Part shown: positions 31,701 through 44,374 of the stretch, piece after piece
How the letters are laid out: every line of letters starts with the position of its first letter
Numbering within the stretch: position 1 is the stretch's first letter
Origin: Hydractinia symbiolongicarpus
Taxonomy: Eukaryota; Cnidaria; Hydrozoa; Anthoathecata; Hydractiniidae
DNA length: 64,000 nt
Reading direction: 5' to 3'
NCBI RefSeq assembly: GCF_029227915.1
Contig: NC_079881.1
Coordinates: 9,424,001-9,488,000, forward strand
The notes under the pieces: generated by a model
What the model saw: the letters and a program-made list of their open reading frames with translations, nothing else
What the model was told of the DNA's origin: nothing
Databases searched by the model: none
Program-made: the position numbers and the translations under genes

Positions 31701-34700
31701 GAAAAAAACACAAGAATTCAGGAGATATATATGCAATAAAACATCTAAGAACTAACCAACTGTTCTTGATCATATTTCTTGAAAACAGAAATTCTGGGAG
31801 ACTTTTAACTTATTGTAAACTATTACTTAAACTTACAACGACCTCTCAAGAAACAGGTTGTAAGTCCGAGTCTCAATGGTCATTAGAACAAATCAAGTTA
31901 AATTAGGTAATAAAGGACATTACAAGATGATTTCTCATTTATTGACTATCTCAGCACATTGCATCTATGTTTAAATTGTGCCTTAAAAAATTTAAAATCA
32001 TCATCATCATCATTTTTTTTGTTACAGGGAGAAAATTGTCAACTATTTTTCAAAATTAATACCAATTTAACAGAACAGTTTTAGTTTACGATATAATAAA
32101 ATATAATAAAATACAATGTTTCCCTTTCATCACTTACAGTTTTTAAGTTGATACTCAATCGCTGCTTTCAGATTGAATGCTTCTACCAAAGCAGTGTCAT
32201 GAAGAACCTAGAGTAAAAAAAACATCAAAAAAAATCTAGTTTATTGTATAACGCATGTGCCTATCCTAATTTTAGGACGTAATTCTTCCTGGAAAAGCGC
32301 AACAAATGAGAAATATTTGATAAAAGACATGCAACATGCAATAAATATTTATCCAGAGATATAAAATATAGCTTACTCGTGTGTTGCCAACGCTACGGAC
32401 TTCAATTCCTTCTGTTGTCATGCCAACACTTAATTCTAAGATGAGCATGAAGAATTTATAAACCAATGATAGGCAAAAACTTAAAAAAACTATTCTAAAA
32501 AAAACATTGTATAGCAATTTTTATCAGGCACACAATTATTCTGAGTTTAATCAAACCCTGTTAAAAAAAATAAAACATATCTAACCAGGATGTTCTCGTA
32601 TTCCCTTCTCTATGATGTCAGCAATGTGTTTCAACGCTGGTGCATAATGCTTTTGTTTATAAAAACACAATGCAATGTTGTATGATAAATCTAAGAAAGG
32701 AAAGAAATCACAGTAAAAATGAAATAGAGTGAAAAACATTTTTTCTTATATTTGCTAGTGCAACTATCCTTTAAAAATCATACCAGCCTGGTAGCCGAGA
32801 ATATTCATGGCGTTCATAAACTTTTGACATGCTTCTTGATATCTCTGCTCCTAAAGAACATAGTTACTTTGGCATCAAGAAATCAAGAGATGATATAAAA
32901 GTATCTGAAATAGTATGAATTTTGCAGAAAACAACATAAATTTTACTTATGCCATAACCTAAAACATTGACCTTCAAGGAAATTGGAGACTTCAAACATC
33001 ACTTAAGGAAGATAACAACATTGTTCTCTGAGAGTTTTAAAAATGTATATTGCAATTTGACTTCAGATTTCAGAGAGCAATTGTCAGTGAGTTTGGAGTG
33101 TATCCTTGTTTTTGATTATATGACATTTTCTACATTTTACTGAGATTTAATGCTTGCAGTCCACTGAATTTACCAAACCAAAAAAGAACAACAAGACTTT
33201 CATATAAAGAGAATTGCATTTTTTATGTGCAAAATGTTATTAGTTTAAGTTTAAAAAATGGATTAAATGACAACAGCAAATAGAAATAGGTGTCTAACTG
33301 TTTAGCTGGTTCACTCACATGATAAAGTATGGATCAAATCTGAGCCCTAATTTTTTAGCAATAAGTTTTGTAGCCTTTAATATGTCTTTGTATAATGATA
33401 AATCTCATGGAAATGAAGGTGATAACACCTCTGCACATGGTAAAATAATGGAATAAGAAAACCACATACTTTAAACAATATACAACCAAAGTTTACTTCT
33501 GTATCAGGATCATCAGAAGGAATTTGTTCTACCAGACTCTAAAATACGTTATATATGCAAAGACATTGAGGCAAGTTGAACGTCATGAGTTTTTTGTGTT
33601 TGACTGAGAGGGAAAGTCCTGATGGTGATTAAAAAATCTTGATATATCAAAAAATAAGAGGCATAGTGCTAATTTTAAAAGAATAAATTATTCAATGCAT
33701 GTACTTGGAAATAAAGTTTATTCTCCAACAAAATAAAGTTTATTCCAACAATTCTGCCTAATAACAAATGTTTGTTGCTCTTATAGCCACTGTGACATTC
33801 TACAAAGTTAATTTTTCAATTCTCACAGAAATAGTTTCAGTTACGATTCAAAATTTTAATTTAGGGCACCATAACCCACAATAATTAACCAAGTAGTATA
33901 AACTTAAAAAAAGAAGAATTAGCTCAGGGTAAAGAAGAGAAGCAATAAACAACAAAAACAACAACAACAACAACAAAACAAATTACAAGTTAGATCTTCA
34001 CGTATATGTTTTTAAATTTCCAATGCTCAGAATTTTATTTAAGAAATGTTTTTTTAATTAAGGTTGTAATGTGATGGTAACTAAGTTAATAATATTTTTC
34101 CACATTTTTTTAAGTGTTGCGACCATATAAAATTTGTCCAACAAAAAACACTTTAATGCATGCTTACTGGACAACAAGCCCAATGTGACCAATGATAAGT
34201 TTTAGTGGTCCAGGAAGCAAACAACAGGTAAAATGTGAAAAAAAAGAAAAAGAAATGAAAAATACAATTAAAAAGGTACATAAAACTTTGTCCACTGCCA
34301 CTCACTTTAATATACACACTATATAAAATTAATTAAATTAAAAAACTTTAATTTGATCACATAATCTGATCAGATATTCTTAACAGAAGCAAGATTTCAG
34401 CAAAATGACCCATCCTGCTTAAACAGCCTGGCACGCCTTAGTGACTAACCTTTAAAATTTATCTCAGAAATCACAATGTGTATAATAAATAGAACAACAA
34501 TAAAAAAGAACAAGACATGCTGTTATTTGTTCTTATTGAGTCTTGTCTTTAGCAAGATTATGATTTTCCTATTTTTAAAATATACTTATTAGCAATTAAA
34601 AAGTCAGCCATGGACATTTTTTCTTTCTGATAAAATAGAAGTACAGGTAATTTATACTAACTTTTGCTCCTTGCACATCATCTTCACTATACTTGATAGC

Positions 34701-37694
34701 TGCTTGCAACTTTAAAACCTTTAAAAAAAAAATTTTAATTTCAAACCATATCTGCAATGTAACTTTATGCTTTTTCTATGCTTTAAAAAAATTTCAATGA
34801 GTTTGTATTTACAAATAACTCAAATTATTCTGCCATCAAAATGATTTAGATAAATTAAGATAGCCTTTTCATTACAATTACAAAATGTTATCACAAATTA
34901 AAAAATAGTATACAACCAAACACTTACACTGCCCTGCAAATCTTGATTTTCAATTTGATAGGTTGCTTTCATGGCATCTTGGAAGGCGAATGCCTTGTAT
35001 AAAGCCTAGATAAAAAGGTTGTTACTTGTGCAGTGTTGCATATTTTTATTGAAAAAAAAAACACAAGAGAATTTGATGGGGTCATATCTATTGCATACAG
35101 GTACAGGGATTTCAGAAAAGTGGAACCTATTCCAGATTTTATATGTGCTTTATACAATCTTAAACATTTAATTATTTTCTTAAATTTTTCTGTTTACCTT
35201 TATTACTGAACGCTTTTAGTAAGAAAAAAATAGTCATAAGAAACTTCAAAAAATATTTTTTAAATCACTTAGAATTATGCGGGATGTAACTTAGAACCAA
35301 AAACGATAATTTTTTGTGCCCGCCTAAATATTAGTTTCCACAAGCTTGGCTGATTATTTTTTTAAGTAGCCAGAAAGACAGATGTAAATTATCAGCATGT
35401 ACGTGACTGGGATGTTGTGCTAGCAAAGCACCCTTGTGCCTAAATCACCAGGCACCTTGGAACATGTGCCAAGACATTATTTTTAGAGTTAAGTAATGTT
35501 TTATCTTATTTAAGGTATTTTCATTATAACTCGACAGAAGCCCTGTTTGATACTATTCAGTTCAAAAGTATTAATAGATTAGAGTCATTTATAAAAATAA
35601 TCAAGTTCAGAGCCAACTATCGGTGACGTTTGATTATTGCTGCTTTCATAGGATATTCTCCAAAAAAAACCTTTACTTAGAAATACACTCGTTTTTGGTT
35701 GCTTTGAAATAATTTTAGATAACGAAAATTTCCTTTGCAGAATCAATTTAACATGCACCTTTAACATTCCCAATACGTTGGAAACTCATAACATTGCACC
35801 TAATGCAATATTATTTATTTAAATTTATATGTTTTAGAAGAAGCACATAATTTGACAGATTTCTTATGTTCGCTATGTATCATTGTTTTTATTTCTGACA
35901 ATGCGGTGTTAGCTACACAAGATAAAACCTTTGTTAATCTTGCAAAAATACGACACCAGAGAGGGGGGATTTAGAATTTTAAAGAACATAATTAATTTTT
36001 TCCAGGTTTTATTTTAATTCAGTGTAATATACTTCTTTATTTAGGATAATAATACTAAATAACCTCCTGCAAAAATTGTTTCCTCAAAAAATTATGTTAT
36101 AACGTTCAGCAAAATGAGCTCATGTTTTAATAATAAAAGTTCAATAATTAATATAATATAGATATTTATATTTTCCTCGAAAATAGAAGTGCTATAAAAA
36201 CGTTTTTTATCCAACGTCATTGTTACTGATAATTTATAGCTGCATGTTTTAATAGCAAGAGAGTCTGCAGCTTCTGCTTGTTGTTTATTTTTTAATTTGA
36301 GAAAGGAGACAAATGTAAACTAAATAAAACTAAGTATGCCCCAACCATTTTTTCACTGTTAGAATTTTTATCAAAGTAAACCTAAAGTGGCACTTTCAAA
36401 GTTAGTAACGTCAGATTCAATTTGTTAAGTTATCAACCAGCCATGGAATGCACTTAAAACTATTTATTATATCTCCAACTTTCACACAACAAACCTTAAA
36501 TGTACAAGTACATATTCCAAATGACAATTTTTGTTTGCCTTCAAAGTTATTCAATTTAAAATACCACATTTGACACAAGCTGTGTATAAATTTCACTGGG
36601 TTTTACAAGAATCTACAATATCTAAGGATATGTGTACCATCAAAGTTTAAATTACTTACCTGAGCATAGTAAAGTTTGTATTCTGTAACATCGGGGTATG
36701 ATTTGGTTAACTCAGAATAACTAAAATACGGAACAACGTATTATTTTAAAATTCAAAAAAATTCAGACTTAACTGTCATTGAGTTCATATGTGTCTGTTT
36801 TTTATTAGTCTATGAATTTTAAGTGGGAATTCAGCACATGCTAATCTAAATAAATCAAAAATGGCACTTTCTGGCCCTAATATAGTGACATCGGCATAGT
36901 TGCTGAGTGCTGAAATAATTGCTGGGTTGAGAATAGTGGGGAAGATCACAAATTGCAAGTAAATTTATTTTTTTCACTGAGGATATTTACTTAATAATTG
37001 CTTCATAAGAAAGTTTATAAACAATATTATAGCCTTTGTAAGAAAGTTTTTAACAATGTTATAAAGGAATACGCCAATGTTTAGGTTTCATAAAAGAAAA
37101 TAACTTTACAATGTGATTAAAACTTCGTAAGAAAGTAAGAAAGTCTAGTAACAATTTCGTATTCGCTAATCACTTTTAGTATTTAATTTCAACCGTAAAT
37201 TCTAAATTAGAAAGTTGGGTCTGGAACCAAAGTTTTGGAGAAAGACAAGCATTTATTTCCATTTTTTTATTATGAATTTTTATTATGAAAGTATGTAAAC
37301 CTACCACTCTGCAGCATTGGGAAAATCTTGTATTTGATAATAACTATATCCCAGGAGTGATAAAGCTGGACGTGACTATAAAACAGAAGAAAAAATACAA
37401 TAACAAGAAATATACTACATATATACCAAATTTTCAACTAAATTTATATAATAAGGCAGTGTACAGGCAATAAATATAACAGGAAACGGTTTTCTAACCT
37501 TTGGATGCTTTTCTAATTCAGCAGATAGGATATGAATGGCATCAACAAACTTCTGCTGTTTAATCTAAACAAACGGTGTCATTTTTATAACCTCTTAAAG
37601 ACGTTTAGGCAAATACAACAAAAAATAAAATTAAACATACTAATCCATATATGGTCATTGTATATTCTCCTTCCTTTACTACCGTTGCAGCCAT
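25728..37694 (-). CDS. ttc30: Intraflagellar transport protein IFT70 (TTC30 / DYF-1 / fleer)
   Basis: 28 exons join to 1944 nt (647 aa; the human protein is about 665). Exons, in transcript order: 37641-37694, 37499-37564, 37305-37375, 36660-36720, 34928-35005, 34662-34718, 33470-33538, 32784-32850, 32586-32690, 32377-32435, 32138-32207, 31385-31497, 30956-31004, 30796-30836, 30404-30469, 30094-30147, 29436-29501, 28989-29065, 28680-28749, 28450-28527, 28115-28177, 27645-27716, 27517-27552, 27367-27434, 26878-26956, 26148-26207, 25959-26028, 25728-25852. All borders are GT/AG and phases agree. Diagnostic family blocks include VGMTTEGIEVRSVGNT, GFEKFQFLLQQNPFP, WKLNVAHVLFMQ, AEELMRKIEKEE, LGTDTWYYAKRC and GKNTVTYEAR. 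The protein is a TPR superhelix that wraps IFT52/IFT88 in the IFT-B core and is needed for tubulin-modification and cilium assembly (family knowledge). The last ~10 residues differ from the vertebrate end. Confidence 0.97.
27826..28073 (+). repeat. Short interspersed inverted-repeat element R2, copy 1 (in an IFT70 intron)
   Basis: It shares 'gttctcagtagcc', 'ggctatttcccaattgaaatttatcccaaattt', 'atttattagag', 'caataatt' and 'attcccatttggga' with the copy at 37856-38090, in the same order and orientation. Its right end reads GGATTACACCCTG, the reverse complement of the CAGGGTGTAAG that begins copy 2. It is therefore likely a MITE of about 240 bp. Confidence 0.8.
28255..28450. repeat. AAC/GAC-rich minisatellite in an IFT70 intron
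   Basis: The phrase ACATTAAAAGCAACGACGAC begins at 28321 and again at 28388, a 67-bp duplication inside a longer run of ACAACR trinucleotides. It ends only a few bases from the exon at 28450-28527, and a poly-A run (about 28530-28552) lies on the other side of that exon. Confidence 0.85.
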
Positions 37695-37855
37695 GTTGTA
37701 ACTGTTAAAATTTCTTCTATTATAAACAGGAAAATTGACTAAGTTGAATTATATATCCTGAAGTTAAATTAAAACATCAAAAATTAATTACATTTCAACT
37801 TTAAAAACAATAAATTTAGCATCACAAGGATTAGGTAGAAAAGTGTAAGGCTTGT
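37695..37855. other. Presumed 5' UTR and promoter of IFT70 (minus strand)
   Basis: This lies immediately upstream of the IFT70 ATG at 37694. The initiation context on the minus strand is ACAACATGG, which fits a good start. No X-box (RFX site) was recognised with certainty. Confidence 0.35.
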
Positions 37856-38090
37856 CAGGGTGTAAGCCAATGTTCTCAGTAGCTGTTGAACAGCTATTTC
37901 CAATTGAAATTTATCCCAAATTTCCCAATTTATTAGAGTTAGGACTTTAGCTCATTTTTTGCAAGTTGTAAAGGAATAAGAATTCAATAATACCAAACAC
38001 CAACTTGATAAAAATCCCATTTGGTATTTAGCATACCTTGTTTTACATTTCTGGATTATATACCTGTTATTTACAATATACCTGGGTGGG
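37856..38090 (+). repeat. Short interspersed inverted-repeat element R2, copy 2 (upstream of IFT70)
   Basis: It starts CAGGGTGTAAGCCAATGTTC and ends near TGGATTATATACCTG, so the terminal CAGG(G)TGTAA inverted repeat is partly preserved. The inside matches copy 1 at 27826 over most of its length with scattered substitutions. It sits 160 bp upstream of the IFT70 start codon. Confidence 0.8.
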
Positions 38091-38792
38091 AATGATTGTT
38101 GATTATTTGGATAAAAATATTGTTTCGTTTTCAACCAAGCTGATATCGTTTGGGGAAAAATGTAATCATACTAGTGCTTTCTTTCATTTTTTAAAAATTC
38201 TAACTAATCCTATGTAACAAAAAAAGAATAGAAAATATTGGATTGTGTGGTACACAAAAGAGTTGATGTACTCGATTTTACAAAACTGAACATATTCTTA
38301 TGTTATTTTTAACATTATCTCCTGTAATACATTTTTATGTAAAGATTATGCATTAAGTTTCACACCTATTTATTTGTTTTGTTTCCATTCTCCATTTGAG
38401 AAATGTTAAATCTAAGTGAGAAATTCACACCCAGCCAAAATTAAGAAGGCAAAAATCAATATATTGGCATGCCTAACAATTTTCCTTGACCCGTTTATCT
38501 GATTCGACTGCAATAAGATTTTAAATTTATTATGCTTAGTTCATACCACTGGCTTAGCCTAACCACATCAGATTATTTTTGCTCAAGGATGTAAACAGTG
38601 CGCTAAGGATAGAAAAGTTTTGATTAGCTCACTGGTCAGCTTAGTGATCTAACACAATCCAAATGTTTCACAAGCTTAGCAATTTAAAACTAAAAGCATT
38701 TTTAAAACTAACAAGAATGCTAAAAACATAAGTAACTGAAGAGGCAATTGTTTCATAGTTTAAATAACATGATAAAAATTAATATTAATTAA
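38091..38792. other. AT-rich intergenic stretch, nothing recognised
   Basis: No ORF, RNA gene or repeat that I can name. Confidence 0.45.
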
Positions 38793-39518
38793 TATTATAA
38801 ACTAGTCGATAAGCCCCGTAGAAAAATCCACTGAGGCAGGATAAAAATTTTGATGTTATCCACTAAAAACTATTTAGAATTTTGTTTTCACGTTGCCTCT
38901 ATTGTGTAGAGCTTAAAGAGCGCTGATCAAGAAAATGTATATGATCATGTGCTTTTGATGAACGGTTAATGAAATATAAGGGTTAAAAATTTTGCTGACG
39001 TCAGCATTGGCCCGTCAAAACAGAAACTTTTTTTTAGAAATTTGTATACCTGTTGCCTTTATCGTATAGATCTTGAAACGTTGATCAAGAAAATGTATAG
39101 GATCGTGTACTTTTGACAAACGGTTGCAGAGATATTGGGGTTTGAAGGTTTTTTTATGATGTCATCAACCCATCCATTCCGAAACGGATTTGGGGACCCA
39201 GGTTTGGGAAAATTACCCAAATTGGTCCAAAGTGGTCCCTAGTTACCCACGCAGTGAAAATTCATTGACATCACCACCTCGTTTCCAAGTTATTTGGCAT
39301 CGAAGTTTTAGGTGCACTGTAATGGCTTCATTAATTTAATATAGGATATATATTGACGTTAAAGTAGCGTTATTTTCGTCGCGCCATAACGTCAGAAAAT
39401 TTAACATTTGAGACATGCATTTTTCGGCAACATCAAAGGAAAATGAACACATCCACTTTGGCTGTTACAGACACACAGGCATACAGACAGACACACTCAG
39501 CGTATTATTATAAGAGAT
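38793..39518 (+). repeat. Dispersed repeat family R1, longest copy, with an internal duplication
   Basis: It begins ATTATAAACTAGTCGATAAG and ends with a CAGACAGACACACTCAGCGT-type tail followed by ATTATTATAAGAG. A block of about 159 bp is duplicated inside: GTTGCCTCTATTGTGTAGAGC (about 38893) and GTTGCCTTTATCGTATAGATC (about 39052) are each followed by TTGATCAAGAAAATGTATA or a close variant and a GACGTCAGCA/GATGTCATCA block. No coding capacity, so it is probably non-autonomous. Confidence 0.75.
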
Positions 39519-40026
39519 AAATAAAAAAATGCATCGAAAGCATCTTTTTAACGAAGGTATGATTAGCTTTTTCTTTCTTTAATTTTAAATATCAGGTAAA
39601 CTAATTTTCTAACTTATTTCTCCGATTTACACTCTTTTTTGGTCTCGTACAACAATACAAAATTCTGATAATTGCTATCGTAATTGCTGCTAAATATGCA
39701 AAATATATAATTTCCAGCAACAATAAATTTGCTGTTGGCAGAAATATCAGTTGTGAGGATAAATATGTATCAAAGTGACAAAAAGTAAAGGCAATTTAAA
39801 AACATTGATCCTGAGTATCATGTACAATGTTGATTGCAAGTAAAGCCACATATTTTTAAGAGTATGAGTATTACCAAATGAAAGTGATAAAATTGAGAGT
39901 AAGCGTACAATGCGAGTGCGAGTATAATAAACAAGAGCAAGTTTTTAAAAAGCGTGAGTGCGTAATAAATAAAGTACCTCGGATACATCTTTTAACAAAA
40001 TATTTAATAACAAAGCATTTTTTATT
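39519..40026. other. Intergenic, nothing recognised
   Basis: AT-rich. A serial 'gagtgcgagtat' phrase near 39890-39960 gives a short open stretch of no recognisable family. Confidence 0.4.
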
Positions 40027-40057
40027 GAATTTCCGCGCCCGAAGGCGTAGGAAATTC
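40027..40057. repeat. Perfect 8-bp plus 4-bp stem hairpin beside the 130-bp satellite
   Basis: GAATTTCC ... GGAAATTC form the outer stem. CGCC ... GGCG form the inner stem around a CGAA tetraloop, with a small internal loop between the stems. It is GC-rich in an AT-rich setting and lies about 85 bp upstream of the tandem array. Confidence 0.7.
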
Positions 40058-40138
40058 TTTAAAACCGTCGTTTTTTCTTTTGGAGCATTTTTTGAGAAAA
40101 AATCGACCCTGGGATTTCACGTTCCTCTGATTTTTTGT

Positions 40139-40560
40139 TACCTAAATGTCATTTTACGCCAAAATTGGTTCAAAAATTAAAACGACTTTATTTTCCACAA
40201 TATTTGGCACAGTTAACAAAAAAAGTATACTGAACATGATGGTGACATCAAAATTTCGATTCTTTAGCCCCTTAAATGTCATTTTAGGCCAAAATTGGTC
40301 CAAAAATTAAAACTACTTTATTTTCCACAATATTTGGCACAGTTAACAAAAAAAGTATGCTGAACATGATGGTGACATCAAAATTTCTATTTTTGGCCAC
40401 CTTAAATGTCATTTTAGGCCAAAATTGGTCCAAAAATTAAAACTACTTTATTTTCCACAAAATTTGGCACAGTTAACAAAAAAAGTATGCTGAACATGAT
40501 GGTGGCATCAAAATTTTGTTTTTTTGTCAACCAAATGCCGTTCAAGACCATAACCGTTTC
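40139..40560. repeat. Tandem repeat, 130-bp unit, three copies plus a partial fourth
   Basis: AAATGTCATTTTA(C/G)GCCAAA starts at 40144, 40274 and 40404, and a decayed AAATGCCGTTCAAGACC starts at about 40533, so the period is 130 bp. Each unit contains TTATTTTCCACAATATTTGG, CACAGTTAACAAAAAAAGTA and GAACATGATGGTG(A/G)CATC. Copies 2 and 3 are nearly identical, suggesting recent duplication. Confidence 0.95.
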
Positions 40561-43500
40561 AATCGGAAGACTTTCAACCATGAATGATAGGCTATAATTT
40601 TTGTTCGCAATTTCTTTTAAAGTGTGAGTTTATTATGACACGTTTCGTTTTGTTTGCGTTTATTGTAAGATGTAATGTCACTTGTGTGTTTTATCTTCAG
40701 AGCTTCAAGCACCAAACCTCTTCGAACGTTTGGCATGATAACAACGAATTAGGAGGTTGTCATCAAATATTTTGGTAGCAAGCAGAAATTCTTAGAGCCC
40801 CCAGGGCTTCTTGTTAAAAGTAAATTCAAAACATCAAAACATTATTTAGTTCTTTCATTTTTTTACCTATTTACTACTTTATATACTTTTTGCTACTTTT
40901 CTTATATTAAATCATTTGCATATTTTTCTAATTATAGTTGTGTTGATCAATTACCACTTGCAGACTTTTTTCTGCATATTTTCCTTAACAATCATCATTT
41001 TTTTAAATTAGACACCATTTTGTATAATTTTTAAATATCACTGCCTTTTCTTAGGCAAAAAAATAAACAATATAATAACTATTATAGATTGTCTGTAACA
41101 GCGAAGTACTGGAATTTTTTTAATGTTTTCCAATAATTGTTTTCCATTTACACATCAGGAATCACGGTATGTATAAAATGAATTGCAGCAATAGCAAGGA
41201 GATAGTTGCATGTGTTTTTGTATATATTGTATTTTTTAATTATTTTTGATATTTTCAGTGGTCACCTGTTGCTTGAAAGTAGCAAAGATAAAAAAAAATA
41301 TCATTATATATATATTTAATTTTAACGTTTTTCAATATTTTCAACACCATATAATAATTAAATCCTGGGCACTAGGTTGTGAAATTCATATGAATAACAC
41401 CCAAAAGAAATCTTTGTTTCAGGTTTTATATGATGCTCAAAAATTCTTGTTTTTTCTTAGCTATATACAAGAAAATCTAGCTAGGATTATAAATTAAAAT
41501 AAAATTGCAAACCCACTTATTTATTTATCTACGTATCTAGCTATGTCGCAACTTTTATATGATAATTGAAAATTCTGGTTCTTTAACAAAAAAGAAACAA
41601 AAAATGATAAACCTTAGACTGCCTTGCCCCAATCAAACATAGTAACATATTTTATAATCTGCTGTGAAAAGTAAAAAGAAAAAGAAAACACAACAAAAAT
41701 TAAAAAGTGATCTCCATTAGGATTTGCCAAATACATTAGCTAGAGATAGAAATTAGTCTTAAAGGGAATCCTCAAAAAACGACGAAAAAAGATTTTTAAA
41801 AAATTCCAAAAAACTTGATAAACAACTTTTTATTCTCCACAACATATAAAAAAATTATTTTTGAGGCAAAAACCCCTTTAAACGAAAGTGTGGTGTGACA
41901 GCAAGTGTTCAGGGGATGGATATGAGGCAGGTTTCTTAACTTCGGTCCAATCTGAGGCCTAGCTAGCTAGCTATAAACCTTATAGCAACAACTGGCTGGG
42001 GGGTAGGTCTAACAATGCTGCCTCCATCCTAGAAATGTGAGAAAATTAGCTAAATTGTAGCTAGCTAGCTAAGTTGTAGCTACCTAACTATAATACACAA
42101 AGCATAGAACAGTGTGGTATCAACTAGAAAAGGGGGGGGGCTAAATCTCTATTTTCTTTCCCTCCCTCCCTCCTCACCTTCCCAATCCAAACTGCACTAC
42201 ACAGAAACAAAATGTTTGTTTGTCTCGGATGATCAAAAAAGTTTGTTAATCTAGGTACAGGTAGGTTTCTGGTCATACCTACTATCGTTCTCGCGAATAA
42301 CGGTTTCAAAAAGCTCTGCAATTATTTTTCTCGATCTACCACGGAAGGCCAAAACCAACGGTCGCCGATGCGAAAAAATATACCGAAAATTATTGAAGTT
42401 TCACTACCGTGGTGGAAGGAAATTCAGCAGGGAATTAGCTACCTATAGCTACAAACTAACGATAAAGTTAGCCAGTAGCCAGCTAAACACCAGAGATTTT
42501 TTAATTAAATATACATATTTCCTTTCGTAGGTATTAACAGGTTAATTTTTTTTCCTTTGTGGTATTTCCATGTAATAAATATCTATGCATCATCTTCTAG
42601 AGAATTTATCTCATAAATAAGGCTCTGTCCACACAAATGATTTTTGTCTTTTTTATCAACATATGGCCAATTGATGCTTGGCCTTTCTTTTTCCCCTCTG
42701 CTATCAGCCTAAAGTATTATTATTAATTTTTTTAAGAAAGCTGATACAACAAGAGGTAATAGATGAGTTGAGGAGTAAGAATGTGTACAAAGTTCTGCAT
42801 TAGACTTTTTTACATGTTTACATTTTTCCGCGGTAAGCTTTTCTTCTAAAGAAAGGTCTTTTTCAGCCCATTTCTTTCTATGGAAACATTTTTGAGGCTT
42901 TAAAGGATTATCAAGTGTAAGCTGCTGGCTGGCGCTACAATGCATTTTGCCTGCCGAGAATTTGCGCATGCGCAGTACAATCAAAACAACAATTTACGGA
43001 AATTTGCCTCAGCAAGTCATCTATTATTCACATAAAGTTGTAATGATACCAATAGCAAAACTATTGTTTAAATGAAAATTATTTTTATATTCACCTGATT
43101 TTAAAATCATCTTTTTAATAACAGGTCAACTGTTTTACGTTTCAAAATTCAAAATTCACTGCCTACCGTTAGCAATAAACACCAACAAGAAAGTTTCTGA
43201 TCTTTTCATGAAATATAAGTTTAAAGGCAACAGCCAAATCTATCTTTGTATGAATTGTGTTGAAAAATATATTAAACTTTGTGCATAATGTTTTACATTT
43301 TTTTTTACTACCCACGTGGGTAATTTAAAAGATTTTTTTCTTTTGAAAATGATAAATATTTCACACTAATCACTAGCCAGACCAGGTTTTTAAAGTTTAA
43401 TATAATCTTAAAATTAAAACTAATTTACTTTTATTTTTTAGACCTAAACATTTAAGCAAAGATTTCTTTCTCCATGTTTTCCGTGGTCTTTTTATTACAC

Positions 43501-44034
43501 ACTCCTAGAGATTCGTTACAGAAATCAAAATGGTGGATGTAACACCCGTGCTGGAATGTGATTTGTATTAATGGATTTATTTGTTAAGAATGAATTAAAT
43601 TATTTTTGTAAGGCAACTCCAATTTAATTAGTTGTTCTACAAGCCCGACCAACCCTAATTTTCACAAAAACAAAAAGATAATAATATCAAGCAAAAAAGT
43701 TTTAAAGAAAAAAAAAACGAAAAAAAAAACAAACATTTTCTCATCCCATCTTGTGAAAATATAAGTTATTTTTTGTTGGTTGAATGTCAGTCTACAATTA
43801 TACTAATCAAGGTGAATCAATAACGTTACTTAGGACTACTGTTGTTAAGGCCACTGGAAGTTGATTCTTTGTTCATGGTAATTTGTCGCGATAAAACTAA
43901 AATGCGCGATGCGCTAATTTTGTAATCATAAAAATAGTTACGTGGTTAAACAGAAGTTTTGAATTTGTGATTTAAATATGTGATTTATAACAAAAATTAG
44001 CTACTTTTGCTAAAATAGTTATAATACAAGTGAA
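40561..44034. other. Intergenic AT-rich stretch upstream of the Kir gene
   Basis: No supported gene. It has short GCTA runs near 41960 and 42060 and a G9 run at about 42132. Open stretches at 40584-40778, 41246-41497 and 42709-42984 (minus) lack recognisable domains or splice context. Confidence 0.45.
42963..42974. promoter_or_regulatory. Perfect NRF1-type palindrome TGCGCATGCGCA
   Basis: The 12-bp palindrome matches the consensus for the NRF1/EWG transcription factor (GCGCATGCGC), which is typically near animal promoters. In DNA this AT-rich a chance match is unlikely. No transcript start or neighbouring gene could be tied to it, so a promoter role is inference. Confidence 0.4.
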
Positions 44035-44210
44035 AAACAAGACAGATTATTGTCGTAACACCCTCCTTCGTTATGATTAATATATATGTTTAAAATTACA
44101 CTAGCTGAACTGTAATACAGCATGACTTTAGTCAATACCATTTAGGAAAAATAATTAAAACAAGATAGAAAATGCTTGTTATAACACCCTCCTCCGTTAT
44201 GAATTTTCAA
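44035..44210. repeat. Two diverged copies of a ~124-bp unit
   Basis: ACAAGACAGATTATTGTCGT, then AACACCCTCCTTCGTTATGA (from about 44038) recurs as ACAAGATAGAAAATGCTTGT, then TAACACCCTCCTCCGTTATG (from about 44160). Confidence 0.65.
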
Positions 44211-44374
44211 AAAGAAGATTTTAACACTGTGAAAGATTTTAAATTTTTTTAACTAAACAACCATAGTCCAAAAATGAATTTGCACTTAAATTTAGATTTT
44301 CCCATAATACTGCGCAAAAAACATTAAAAGAACACTGAAATTGTTTGTTTATTATTTTAAGTAGGAGAAGAATA

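Noticed and set aside
42709-42984. 91-codon minus-strand ORF beginning close to the NRF1 palindrome
   Set aside because: The position is suggestive, but the protein has no recognisable domain, and no splice or polyadenylation context was found.
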